From JBFGCA01 sp041567315 (GTDB lineage: Bacteria > Acidobacteriota > Thermoanaerobaculia > Multivoradales > JAHEKO01): 14,877 nucleotides of DNA. The notes below the pieces were generated by a model, which worked only from the letters and a program-made list of their open reading frames with translations, was not told where the DNA came from and did not search any database. Positions within the stretch are counted from its first letter, which is position 1. Every line of letters begins with the position of its first letter. Position numbers and translations under genes: made by a program. Location of the stretch: contig JBFGCA010000117.1 of assembly GCA_041567315.1 (NCBI GenBank), positions 1-14,877 of the forward strand. Reading direction: 5' to 3'. Positions 1 to 7,698 of this stretch are shown piece after piece.

Positions 1-1
1 C

Positions 2-163
2 GCCGGCGGCGCGCCGGGCAGCCCCGGGAGCTGGCGGCTGGAGCGCGCCGCCGGCGGCCGGCTGGAGCTGGGATCGGTGGACGGCTGCGAGGCCGCGCCC
101 GGCGACCGGCTGGTGGTCGAGACCCCCGGCGGTGGGGGGTGGGGGGAGCCCCTGGAGTCATGA
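2..163 (+). CDS. Hydantoinase B / 5-oxoprolinase subunit, C-terminal end (partial)
   Basis: Only the last 53 residues lie in the window; the gene enters from the left edge and stops at TGA 161-163. The tail reads GDRLVVETPGGGGWGEPLES, and the GD-x-hydrophobic-ETPGGGG(W/Y)G block is the characteristic C-terminus of the HyuB/hydantoinase B family (also the C-terminal part of ATP-dependent 5-oxoprolinases). These are cytoplasmic enzymes that open cyclic amides such as hydantoins or 5-oxoproline, usually together with a HyuA-type ATPase subunit, which would be expected upstream. The stop codon overlaps the start of the transporter gene (ATGA), so the two are translationally coupled. Substrate specificity cannot be judged from this fragment, and it is unknown whether the protein is a separate HyuB or a HyuA-HyuB fusion. 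Confidence 0.85.
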   Translation, partial: AGGAPGSPGSWRLERAAGGRLELGSVDGCEAAPGDRLVVETPGGGGWGEPLES

Positions 164-1461
164 GACGGCTGGCCGCGGTGCTGCTGTGGTCGATCCTGGC
201 GGCGGCCTTCATCGGCCCCGGGACAGTGACCACCGCCGCCTCGGCGGGCGCCGGCTTTGGCTACACGCTGCTCTGGGCGCTGGTCTTTTCGACCGTGGCC
301 TGTCTGGTGCTCCAGGAGGCCAGCGCGCGGCTCACCGTGGTCACCGGCGCCAACCTCGGCCAGGCGCTGCGGCAGCAGTATCCGGGCGGGGTGGCCGGCA
401 GTCTGGTGCTGCTGCTGGTGGTGGGCGCGATCGTCGTCGGGTGCGCGGCCTACCAGGCGGGCAACGTGCTGGGAGCGGTGGCCGGCGCGGTGCTGGCGAT
501 CGATGCCTCACCGGCTGCGTTGGCGGCTCTCTGTGGCCTGGTCGCCGGCCTGCTGCTGTGGTTCAACGCCCCGCCCCGGGTGGCGCGGCTGCTGGCGGTG
601 CTGGTGGCGGCGATGGGCGCGGCCTTCGTGTGGACCGCGGTGCAGCTGGCGCCGCCGGCCCTGCCGCTGCTGCGCGGCGCGCTGGTGCCGGCGCTGCCGG
701 CCGGCTCGGCGCTGCTGGCGTTGGGTCTGGTCGGGACCACGGTGGTCCCCTACAACCTGTTCCTGGGCTCGGGCCTCGCCGCCGGTCAGCGGCTGGGGGA
801 GCTGCGCTTCGGGCTGACGGTGGCGATCGGCGCGGGCGGCCTGATCTCGATGGCGGTGGTGGTGGCGGGGACGGCCCTGGAGGGCCCCTTCAGCTACGCC
901 GGGATGGCCGCGGTCCTGGCCGAGCGGTTGGGGGTCTGGGGTGGGCGCCTTTTTGCGCTGGGCCTGTTCTGCGCCGGACTCAGCTCGGCGATCACCGCCC
1001 CGCTGGCTGCGGCGGTGACGGCGCGCAGCCTGTTCGGGGAGGGCGGGGAAGATGAGCGCTGGAGCGAGCGCTCCTGGCGCTATCGCGCGGTCTGGCTGGG
1101 TGTGGTGGCCACCGGTCTCGGGTTCGGACTGGCCGAGGCGCCGCCGGTGCCGGTGATCCTGGTGGCGCAGGCGCTCAACGGCGTCCTGCTGCCGGTGGTG
1201 GCGGTCTTCCTGCTGCTGGCGGTCAACGACCGGCGGGTGATGGGCGAGGCGGTCAACGGCGCCTTCTCCAACCTGCTGACCGGCGCCGTCACCCTGGTGA
1301 CCCTGGTCCTCGGGGCCGCCGGGCTGGCGCGCGCCGCCGCCGCCGCGCTCGGCCGGCCGGCGCCGGGCGCCGGGATCCTGGCCATGCTCTCGTTGGGCGC
1401 CGCCCTGGCCGTGGCGCTGCCGGTGGTCCGGGCCCTCGGCGCGCGGCGGCGGCCGCGGTAG
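160..1461 (+). CDS. Nramp-superfamily transporter with non-canonical substrate-site motifs
   Basis: A 433-residue, highly hydrophobic integral membrane protein with about 11 helices, resembling the Nramp/LeuT-fold family (typical 400-450 aa). The N-terminus has the Nramp-like pattern FIGPGT...FGYTLLW followed by LQEASARLTVVTG, which matches the TM1-TM2 region of Nramps (DPGN...G..LLW...LQ..A.RL.VVTG). The metal-binding motifs are altered: the TM1 DPGN is GPGT (residues 19-22), and the TM6 MPH is VPY (196-198) in VVPYNLFLGSGL. It therefore probably does not carry Mn/Fe by the canonical mechanism. ATG 160 was chosen because it overlaps the upstream stop as ATGA; an in-frame GTG at 139 would add seven residues without a better ribosome site. 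The neighbour is a hydantoinase/oxoprolinase subunit, a context similar to Bacillus ycsG beside the pxp (ycsF/kipI/kipA) genes, which hints at 5-oxoproline-related transport. Family membership is fairly sure; the substrate is inference. Confidence 0.82.
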   Translation: MRRLAAVLLWSILAAAFIGPGTVTTAASAGAGFGYTLLWALVFSTVACLVLQEASARLTVVTGANLGQALRQQYPGGVAGSLVLLLVVGAIVVGCAAYQAGNVLGAVAGAVLAIDASPAALAALCGLVAGLLLWFNAPPRVARLLAVLVAAMGAAFVWTAVQLAPPALPLLRGALVPALPAGSALLALGLVGTTVVPYNLFLGSGLAAGQRLGELRFGLTVAIGAGGLISMAVVVAGTALEGPFSYAGMAAVLAERLGVWGGRLFALGLFCAGLSSAITAPLAAAVTARSLFGEGGEDERWSERSWRYRAVWLGVVATGLGFGLAEAPPVPVILVAQALNGVLLPVVAVFLLLAVNDRRVMGEAVNGAFSNLLTGAVTLVTLVLGAAGLARAAAAALGRPAPGAGILAMLSLGAALAVALPVVRALGARRRPR

Positions 1462-1560
1462 ACTCGCTCCGTCTCGCGCCCCCGGGCCGTGCTTCTCCCT
1501 CCAGGCTGCCTCAGGCGGCCGCCCGCGGGCCGGCGCCCGATCCCGACAACCTGTTTCGCG

Positions 1561-1567
1561 AGGAGGG
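1561..1567 (+). promoter_or_regulatory. Ribosome binding site of the M48 protease
   Basis: AGGAGGG lies 7 nt upstream of ATG 1575, a near-perfect Shine-Dalgarno that fixes the start of the protease gene. The rest of 1462-1560 is GC-rich, with two 10-base self-complementary stretches (1514-1523, 1521-1530) but no recognisable promoter. Confidence 0.7.
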
Positions 1568-1574
1568 AAGACCG

Positions 1575-3047
1575 ATGTCCATGATCCAGCTCCACCGCCG
1601 GGTGCTCGGCGTCGCCGGGCTCGCCGCCGCGCTCTCGCTGCTCGGTCCCGGCTGCGCCACCAACCCGGCCACCGGCAAGTCGCAGTTCGTGCTGATCACC
1701 GAGCAGCAGGAGATCGCCATGGGACGGCAGGCCGACGAGGAGATCACCGCCTCGATGGGCCTTTACGACGACCCCGAGATGCAGGCCTACGTCCAGCGCC
1801 TGGGCGCCGAGCTGGCCGCCAACTCGGAGCGGCCCGAGCTGGACTGGAGCTTCAAGGTGATCGACGACCCGATCGTCAACGCCTTCGCGCTGCCCGGGGG
1901 CTACATCTACGTCACCCGCGGGATCATGACCCACCTCAACTCCGAGGCCGAGCTGGTCGGGGTGCTGGGACACGAGATCGGTCACGTCACCGCCCGCCAT
2001 TCGGTGAGCCGGCTGAGCAAGGCACAGGTCGCCACCATCGGACTCGGCGTGGGGATGATCCTGTCGCCCGAGCTGGCGTCCTTCGGCGACGTCGCGCAGA
2101 TGGGTCTGGGGCTGTTGTTCCTCAAGTTCTCGCGCGACGACGAGCGCCAGGCCGACGAGCTGGGGGTGCGCTACGCGGTGAGCGGCGGCTACGACGCCCG
2201 CGAGATGCCGGAGGTGTTCCGGACGCTCCAGCGGGTCGGCGAGGCCGCCCGCGCCCGCGGCCTCCCCAACTGGCTCGCGACCCACCCGGACCCCGAGAAC
2301 CGCGCCGAGCGGGTGGCCGAGATGGCCGCCGCGCCGGAGATCGACTACACCGGCGCCAAGATCGATCGGCCGGGCTATCTGGGACGGCTCGAAGGGATGG
2401 TCTTCGGCGACGACCCGCGCCAGGGCTTCTTCGAGGGCACCGCCTTCTACCACCCCGAGCTCGAGTTCCAGATGGTCTTCCCCGAGGGCTGGACGACCAC
2501 CAACCAGCGCCACGCGGTCACCGCGATCAGCCCCGAAAAAGACGCCGCCTTCGAGCTGACGCTGGCCAAGGAGGACGACCCGGGCGCCGCGGCAGAGGCT
2601 TTCTTCGGCCAGCAGGGGCTCAACGCCGGCCGCCGCGAGCGCGGCGACGTCAACGGTCTGAGCGCGGTGGCCGGGGGTTTCACCGCCGACACCCAGCAGG
2701 GCCGCCTGGCCGGCAACGCCGTCTTCATCGCCTACGGCGGCAACGTCTACCGGCTGCTGGGCTACGCTCCGGAGAGCAAGTGGAACGCCCGCTCCGGCGC
2801 CGTCGCCGCGGCCCAACGCAGCTTCGCCCGGCTCACCGACAGCCGCAAGCTCTCGGTCCGGCCGGCCCGCGTCGAGCTGGTACGCCTGGGAGGCGCCATG
2901 ACCCTCGAAGAGTTCGATCGCCGCTACCCGTCGACCGTCGACCTCGAGACCATCGCCCTCATCAACCACGTCGAGCCCGGCCACCGCTTCGCCCGCGGCG
3001 ACCAGGTCAAACGCGTGGTCGGCGGCATCGACCAGCGCGGCGGCTGA
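1575..3047 (+). CDS. M48 family zinc metalloprotease, exported (probable lipoprotein)
   Basis: A 490-residue protein with an N-terminal export signal (basic start, hydrophobic stretch to about residue 23) ending at GPGC followed by ATNPATGK. This suggests a lipoprotein, although the residues before Cys are not a perfect lipobox. The catalytic domain has HEIGH at 133-137 and the third zinc ligand Glu190 in DERQADELG, so the M48 active site is complete. PGGYIYVTRGIM, just before, is typical of the BepA/LoiP-like periplasmic M48 group involved in outer-membrane protein quality control. After the peptidase domain comes a region of about 150 residues beginning near PELEFQMVFPEGW, then a short C-terminal module ending LINHVEPGHRFARGDQVKRVV, which recalls the LysM-like tail seen in some family members. 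It appears to be monocistronic, with its own Shine-Dalgarno and a hairpin after the stop. The physiological substrate is unknown. Confidence 0.92.
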   Translation: MSMIQLHRRVLGVAGLAAALSLLGPGCATNPATGKSQFVLITEQQEIAMGRQADEEITASMGLYDDPEMQAYVQRLGAELAANSERPELDWSFKVIDDPIVNAFALPGGYIYVTRGIMTHLNSEAELVGVLGHEIGHVTARHSVSRLSKAQVATIGLGVGMILSPELASFGDVAQMGLGLLFLKFSRDDERQADELGVRYAVSGGYDAREMPEVFRTLQRVGEAARARGLPNWLATHPDPENRAERVAEMAAAPEIDYTGAKIDRPGYLGRLEGMVFGDDPRQGFFEGTAFYHPELEFQMVFPEGWTTTNQRHAVTAISPEKDAAFELTLAKEDDPGAAAEAFFGQQGLNAGRRERGDVNGLSAVAGGFTADTQQGRLAGNAVFIAYGGNVYRLLGYAPESKWNARSGAVAAAQRSFARLTDSRKLSVRPARVELVRLGGAMTLEEFDRRYPSTVDLETIALINHVEPGHRFARGDQVKRVVGGIDQRGG

Positions 3048-3091
3048 GCGCTGCGCCTCGACGAGCGGCGCCGCACCGGTGGGTGGGCGGC

Positions 3092-3106
3092 CCCCACCTT
3101 GTGGGG
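3092..3106 (+). terminator. Hairpin after the M48 gene
   Basis: CCCCAC-CTT-GTGGGG forms a perfect 6-bp GC stem with a 3-nt loop 45 bases after the protease stop codon. No T-run follows, so it is either a weak or factor-dependent terminator or simply a stable hairpin between two transcription units. Confidence 0.35.
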
Positions 3107-3129
3107 TGGAGGCGTGGTGGCGCCTGCGT

Positions 3130-3144
3130 GTGACAATGAGTCAC
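3130..3144. promoter_or_regulatory. Short inverted repeat upstream of the sigma factor gene
   Basis: GTGAC-AATGA-GTCAC, with 5-bp arms and a 5-nt spacer, lies 26 bases upstream of the chosen GTG start and is AT-rich compared with its surroundings. It could be an operator or part of the sigma operon's promoter. No convincing -35/-10 pair was recognised here. Confidence 0.25.
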
Positions 3145-3169
3145 TCGTTTGACCCTCCTGGGAGGTGTC

Positions 3170-3760
3170 GTGGAGTCCGATGCGCGAGTCCGGGCGACCG
3201 AGATCGTCGCTGCCGTGGGCTGCAGTGCGGTGGCGGCGGATGCCTCCGCCCGAGAACTGACCCCACTGGTCTACGACGAGCTGCGGCGACTGGCCCGCGG
3301 TTACATGGCGCACGAGCGGCCGGACCACACCCTCCAGCCGACCGCCCTCGTCCATGAGGCCTTCCTCAACCTGGTAGATAGCTCGCGAGTCGACTGGCGG
3401 GGCCGGAGTCACTTTCTGGCCCTCGCTGCCCGGGCCATGCGCCGGCTGTTGATCGACCATGCCCGCGGACGCGGCCGACTCAAGCGGGGCGGCGACCGTC
3501 GGCGGGTCACCTTCAGCGACTGGCGAGTGGTCTCTGCGGAGGAGGGGCTCGACCCGGCGGAGCTGCTGGCGGTCGACGCGGCGCTCGACCGACTCGCCGA
3601 GCTCGACCAGCGCGAGGCTCGGATCGTGGAGCTGCGGTTCTACGCCGGCCTCGCGGTGCGGGAGATCGCCCGGTATCTGGGCGTGTCCGAGCGGACGGTG
3701 GCCGGAGACTGGGCTCACGCGCGGGCGTGGCTGAAGCGCGAGCTCGCCGGGGCCGGGTGA
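3170..3760 (+). CDS. ECF-type RNA polymerase sigma factor, TIGR02999 (Sig-70_X6) / ECF43-like
   Basis: A 196-residue sigma-70-family factor with regions 2 and 4 only. Region 2 includes LVYDELRRLARGYMAHERP, then LQPTALVHEAFLNL, then FLALAARAMRRLLIDHAR, the standard signature of the TIGR02999 group. Region 4 ends with a helix-turn-helix, VREIARYLGVSERTVAGDWAHARAWLKREL. The acidic DAED of region 2.2, which normally contacts the polymerase clamp helices, is replaced by QPTA, with Thr58 in the middle. In the kinase-linked ECF43 factors studied in Vibrio, phosphorylation of a threonine in this region activates the sigma factor. GTG 3170 was chosen because GGAGG sits at 3161-3165; a TTG at 3149 would add seven residues without a ribosome site. 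The stop overlaps the kinase ATG (ATGA at 3760), and no anti-sigma factor is encoded. The N-terminal 25 residues are unlike the usual start of the family. Confidence 0.93.
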   Translation: MESDARVRATEIVAAVGCSAVAADASARELTPLVYDELRRLARGYMAHERPDHTLQPTALVHEAFLNLVDSSRVDWRGRSHFLALAARAMRRLLIDHARGRGRLKRGGDRRRVTFSDWRVVSAEEGLDPAELLAVDAALDRLAELDQREARIVELRFYAGLAVREIARYLGVSERTVAGDWAHARAWLKRELAGAG

Positions 3761-6700
3761 TGACCTCGCGACTTTACGACCGGGCGAAGGAGATCTTCCT
3801 CGCCGTGCGGGAGCACCCGCCGGAAGAGCGCCCGGTCTTTGTGGCGCGAGCGTGCGAGGAGGATGAGGCGCTGCGCCTTGAGGTCGAGTCGCTGCTCGGT
3901 CACTACGATCCCGCCCCTGATCCGGTCCTCGATGACGGGCCCCAGGCGCTGTTGACCCGGGTGCCGGACACCATCGTCGGCGAGACCATCACCCACTACA
4001 GGCTGGTGCGCCTGCTGGGGACCGGCGGCATGGGCCAGGTCTTCGAGGCCGAGGATCTGCGTCTCGCCCGCCGGGTGGCTCTCAAGTTCCTGCATCCCTC
4101 GGTGGCGGGTGAGGCGGCCCTGCGCGCCCGCTTCGAGCGCGAGGCCCGCGCCGCTTCGGCTCTCGATCATACGAACATCTGCACCATCTACGAAATCGAC
4201 GAGAGCGAAGACGGGCGCCTGTTCATCGCCATGGCCCTGTACCGGGGCGAGACGCTGAAGCAGCGCCTGACGCGGGGCCGGCTGGGAGTCGGGGAGGCCT
4301 TGTCGGTCGCTCTGCAGACCGCGCGCGGGCTAAACAAAGCCCACCAGGTGGGGGTGGTCCACCGCGACGTCAAGCCGGCCAACCTGTTCATCACCATGGA
4401 CGCGTCGGTGAAGATCCTCGATTTCGGGCTCGCCAAGCTGGCTGGGCGCAGGGACCTGAGCAAGACCGGCATGGCCATGGGAACGGTCGCCTACATGTCT
4501 CCGGAGCAGGCCCGGGGCGAGACCGTGGACCATCGCTCCGACATCTGGTCGCTGGGCGTGGTGCTCTACGAGATGCTCGTCGGCCAGCTACCCTTCCGGG
4601 CCGAGCACCCCCAGGGAGTGATCCGAGCGCTGCTGCAGGACGACCCCAAGCCGCTCGCGCCCCTGCGCCTGGGCGTCGATGAGGCGCTGGAGAGGGTGGT
4701 GATGCGAGCGCTGGCGAAGTCTCCCCGAGACCGTTACCCGCGGACCGCCGACCTGCTCCAGGCTCTGCGATCGCTGGGGAGCGAGACCTTCACTGCGACC
4801 TTGCCGCCGCCGCCTCCATCCGTCCCCGGCAGCCGATCGTCGGAGGACGGGTCGTCGACCTTCGTAGCCCGGGAGGCGGAGCTCGAGAAGCTGGACGGTT
4901 TTCTGGAACGGGTCCTCGGGGCCCGGGGCCAGGTGGCCTTCGTGACCGGGGAGGCGGGCAGCGGCAAGACGACCCTGCTCATCGAGTTTGCCCGGCGCAG
5001 CCAGCGGGCTCGGCCGGATCTGATCGTGGCGGGGGGTGTCTGTAACGCCTACACCGGGCCTGGCGATCCGTATCTGCCGTTCTGCCAGGCACTGGGCCTG
5101 CTGACCGGGGACGTCGAGTGCGGTTGGGCCGCCCAGGCTCTGATCCGGGACCAGACGGAGCGTCTGTGGGAGCTGTTGCCGAACTGTCTGGAGGAGCTGC
5201 TCAGCGGCGGGCGCGGCTTGATCGACACCTTCTTGCCGGCCGCCGCTCTGCTCGCCCGTGCCGAGGCGAGGACCGCGGGCAGACCGAGGTGGCTCGCCGA
5301 GTTGAAACGCGTGATCGAGGGGACTTCGGGGGCCACCGGATCCCAGCCACCGACCCAGACCGATCTCTTCGAGCAGTATGCTCGCGTCCTCCTCGGCGTT
5401 GCCCAACACCACCCGATCCTCCTGCTGTTGGACGATCTGCAGTGGGCCGACGCCGGCTCGCTGGGGCTGCTGTTCCACCTCGGCCGCAGACTGCGCCGGG
5501 GCCGCATCCTGCTCGTCGGGGCCTACCGACCGAGCGAGGTGGCGCTGGGTCGCGAGGGCGAGCGCCACCCGCTCGAACCTGTCCTCAGCGAGTTCAAGCG
5601 CAGCTTCGGTGACGTCGAGCTCGACCTGGACCGGAGCGAGGGGCGGCGCTTCGTCGATGCCCTGCTCGACACCCGCCCCAACCGGCTGGACGCCGGGTTC
5701 CGCGAGACCCTCTACCAGCAGACCCGTGGGCACGCCCTGCACACGGTGGAGCTGGTGCGGGAGATGAAGGAGCGCCAGGCGCTGGTGAAAGACGACGCCG
5801 GGTGCTGGACGGCCGGGCCGCGACTGGACTGGGCGGCGGTGCCAGCTCGGGTCGAGGCGGTGGTCGCCGAGCGGGTCGAGCGCGTCCCCGGCGAGCTACG
5901 GGAGATGCTCTTTCTGGCCGCCGTTGAAGGCGAGGAGTTCACCGCCGAGGCGCTGGCCCGGGCCGCGGGTCAGAGCGACCTGGAGACGGTTCGGCGGTTG
6001 AGCGCCGAGCTGGACCATCGCCATCGCCTGGTGCGTTCGCTGGGCGTCCGGCGCCTGGACGGCCAGCGCCTCTCGCTCTACCGCTTCCGGCACAATCTCT
6101 TTCAGAAGTATCTCTACGGCATTCTCACGCCAGCCGAGCGCGCCTACCTGCACGAGCGCGTCGGTCGCGTGCTCGAGGCGCTCTATGGCGAGCGAGCGCC
6201 GGAGATCAGCGTCCACCTCGCTCACCACTTCGTCGAGGCAGGGCTGCGGACCCGGGCGGCGGCCTATCTGCGGCGGGCGGGCGAGAAGGCGGTGCGGGCG
6301 TCCGCCTGCCAGGAGGCCATCGGTCACTTCGCGAAGGGTCTGGAGCTGCTCGAGGGGGTGCCAGGTGCCGCTGAGCGTGACCGGCTGGAGCTCGATCTGC
6401 TGGTCGGCCTGGGGCCGGTCCAGATGGCCGTCAAGGGATGGACGGCGCCGTCCACGGGCCAAACCTACAAACGGGCGCGGCTGCTCGCTCGGCAGCTCGG
6501 GCAGACTCGCAAGCTGGTTCCGGCCCTGTGGGGGATGTGGCAGTTCACCAAGACCAATGCCGAGCTGGCCACGGCCGGCGAGCTGGCCGACCAGCTCCTG
6601 GAGCTGTCTCGGAGCGCCGAGGACCCGGGTCTTCTGATGACCGCCCATCAGGCGATCGGGGAGACCGCCTTCTGGAGCGGCGACCTGGCGACCGCGCGGC

Positions 6701-7527
6701 ACCACAGCCAGCGGGCGTTCCAGCTCTACGAACCCGAGCGCGACGGCCACCTGGGCTTCGCTTACGGCCTGGACCCGGGCGTCACCACCTTGGGGTTCTG
6801 GGCTTGGAGCCTCTGGTGTCTGGGCTTCCCCGAGCAGGCCCTGGAGGAGGCACGCCGGGGGGCTCACCTGGCGGAAGAGCTGGCGCACCCCTTCAGCCTC
6901 GGGCTGGCCCGCTACTTCATGTGCATCTGTCACCATGCCCGCCGCGAGCCGGAGGCGGCCGAGTCGTGGGCCGAATCCTGTCTGGAGGTCGCCCGCGAGG
7001 AGGAGTTCGAGACCCTGCTGGCGATGGGCGCCTTGATGCGGGGCTGGGCTCGGAGCAAGCGGGGCCTGGCCGAGAGGGGGGTGGAGGAGATGGATCGCGC
7101 CATGGAAAGGCTGCCGCGGCTGGCTCGGCCCTGGTTCCTCTCGCTGGTGGCTGAAGGTCGGCGACAGCTGGGTGACGATGGCGCGGCACTGGTGGCGGTC
7201 GAGGACGGCCTGACGACCGCCGAGCAGACCGGAAACCGGATGTGGAATGCGGAGCTCTACCGCATGCGGGGTGAACTGCTGACCGTTCTGGACCGGGCGG
7301 AGGAGGCCGAGGCCTCTTTCCGCCGCGCCGTCGAGGTGGCCGTCCAGCAGGGCGCCCGCTCCCAGGAGCTTCGAGCGCTCACCTCCTGGGCGGGCGCAGC
7401 GGGGTGCCGGGGAGATGCCTTTCCCGCCCTGGCCGAGCTTCTGAGCAAGTTGCCCGAAGGCCGCGACACCATCGATCTCCGCGCGGCGCAGGCGGTGCTG
7501 GAGTCCGCTCCGGCCCTGCACCATTAG
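3760..7527 (+). CDS. Soluble Ser/Thr protein kinase with AAA_16 ATPase and TPR sensor region
   Basis: A 1255-residue multidomain regulator. Residues 5-45 form the helical pre-kinase segment common in Acidobacteria/Planctomycetes kinases. The Hanks kinase domain follows with all key motifs: GTGGMGQV (87-94), catalytic Lys109 in VALKFL, HRD 201-203 in HRDVKPANLF, DFG 221-223, and a GTVAYMSPEQARGE activation/P+1 loop. From about residue 370 there is a STAND/AAA_16 ATPase: FVAREAELEKL, Walker A GEAGSGKT at 397-404, and Walker B LLLLDDLQWAD with Asp558-Asp559. From about residue 795 to the end come TPR-like helical repeats resembling those of cyclase/AAA_16/TPR proteins and of mycobacterial PknK. 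No transmembrane segment was seen between domains, so sensing is probably cytoplasmic. ATG 3760 overlaps the sigma stop; a GTG at 3727 inside the sigma gene is the less likely start. The probable substrate is the co-encoded sigma factor (inference). Confidence 0.93.
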   Translation: MTSRLYDRAKEIFLAVREHPPEERPVFVARACEEDEALRLEVESLLGHYDPAPDPVLDDGPQALLTRVPDTIVGETITHYRLVRLLGTGGMGQVFEAEDLRLARRVALKFLHPSVAGEAALRARFEREARAASALDHTNICTIYEIDESEDGRLFIAMALYRGETLKQRLTRGRLGVGEALSVALQTARGLNKAHQVGVVHRDVKPANLFITMDASVKILDFGLAKLAGRRDLSKTGMAMGTVAYMSPEQARGETVDHRSDIWSLGVVLYEMLVGQLPFRAEHPQGVIRALLQDDPKPLAPLRLGVDEALERVVMRALAKSPRDRYPRTADLLQALRSLGSETFTATLPPPPPSVPGSRSSEDGSSTFVAREAELEKLDGFLERVLGARGQVAFVTGEAGSGKTTLLIEFARRSQRARPDLIVAGGVCNAYTGPGDPYLPFCQALGLLTGDVECGWAAQALIRDQTERLWELLPNCLEELLSGGRGLIDTFLPAAALLARAEARTAGRPRWLAELKRVIEGTSGATGSQPPTQTDLFEQYARVLLGVAQHHPILLLLDDLQWADAGSLGLLFHLGRRLRRGRILLVGAYRPSEVALGREGERHPLEPVLSEFKRSFGDVELDLDRSEGRRFVDALLDTRPNRLDAGFRETLYQQTRGHALHTVELVREMKERQALVKDDAGCWTAGPRLDWAAVPARVEAVVAERVERVPGELREMLFLAAVEGEEFTAEALARAAGQSDLETVRRLSAELDHRHRLVRSLGVRRLDGQRLSLYRFRHNLFQKYLYGILTPAERAYLHERVGRVLEALYGERAPEISVHLAHHFVEAGLRTRAAAYLRRAGEKAVRASACQEAIGHFAKGLELLEGVPGAAERDRLELDLLVGLGPVQMAVKGWTAPSTGQTYKRARLLARQLGQTRKLVPALWGMWQFTKTNAELATAGELADQLLELSRSAEDPGLLMTAHQAIGETAFWSGDLATARHHSQRAFQLYEPERDGHLGFAYGLDPGVTTLGFWAWSLWCLGFPEQALEEARRGAHLAEELAHPFSLGLARYFMCICHHARREPEAAESWAESCLEVAREEEFETLLAMGALMRGWARSKRGLAERGVEEMDRAMERLPRLARPWFLSLVAEGRRQLGDDGAALVAVEDGLTTAEQTGNRMWNAELYRMRGELLTVLDRAEEAEASFRRAVEVAVQQGARSQELRALTSWAGAAGCRGDAFPALAELLSKLPEGRDTIDLRAAQAVLESAPALHH

Positions 7528-7630
7528 CGTCGGACCGAGGCGACCGGGGCTGCGAGATCGCGGCCGCAGCAGGGTGGCGGGGGAGGCTGCGGTTGCAGAC
7601 CCGGCCGGCGGACGTCGCTTGGCTTAGTGA

Positions 7631-7654
7631 GGCCGAGTCCGGCGAACCTCGGCC
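7631..7654 (+). terminator. Hairpin between the kinase and β-barrel genes
   Basis: GGCCGAG and CTCGGCC form a perfect 7-bp stem around a 10-nt loop, about 104 bases after the kinase stop and 45 bases before the next start. There is no T-run. It could be a terminator/attenuator or a leader structure of the β-barrel mRNA. The remainder of 7528-7698 has smaller CTGC/GCAG hairpins and no clear promoter. Confidence 0.3.
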
Positions 7655-7698
7655 CGGCAGCACCACGACAAGAGCACTTCGCCAGAAAGGACTCAGCC

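Noticed and set aside
1501..1560. Terminator or promoter in the GC-rich palindromic stretch before the M48 gene
   Set aside because: The overlapping 10-base palindromes have no loop or T-run and no -35/-10 pair is recognisable; they are expected by chance at this GC content.
1080..2984. 634-codon open frame on the minus strand across the Nramp-like and M48 genes
   Set aside because: It is antisense to two genes with clear family motifs and itself has no recognisable domain; long antisense frames are expected at this GC content.
3149..3169. TTG start for the sigma factor
   Set aside because: There is no ribosome binding site before it, whereas GGAGG lies just ahead of GTG 3170.
5896..7524. 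542-codon minus-strand open frame opposite the kinase
   Set aside because: It mirrors the TPR coding sequence, is rich in Gly/Pro/Arg/Gln, and has no family signature or ribosome site.
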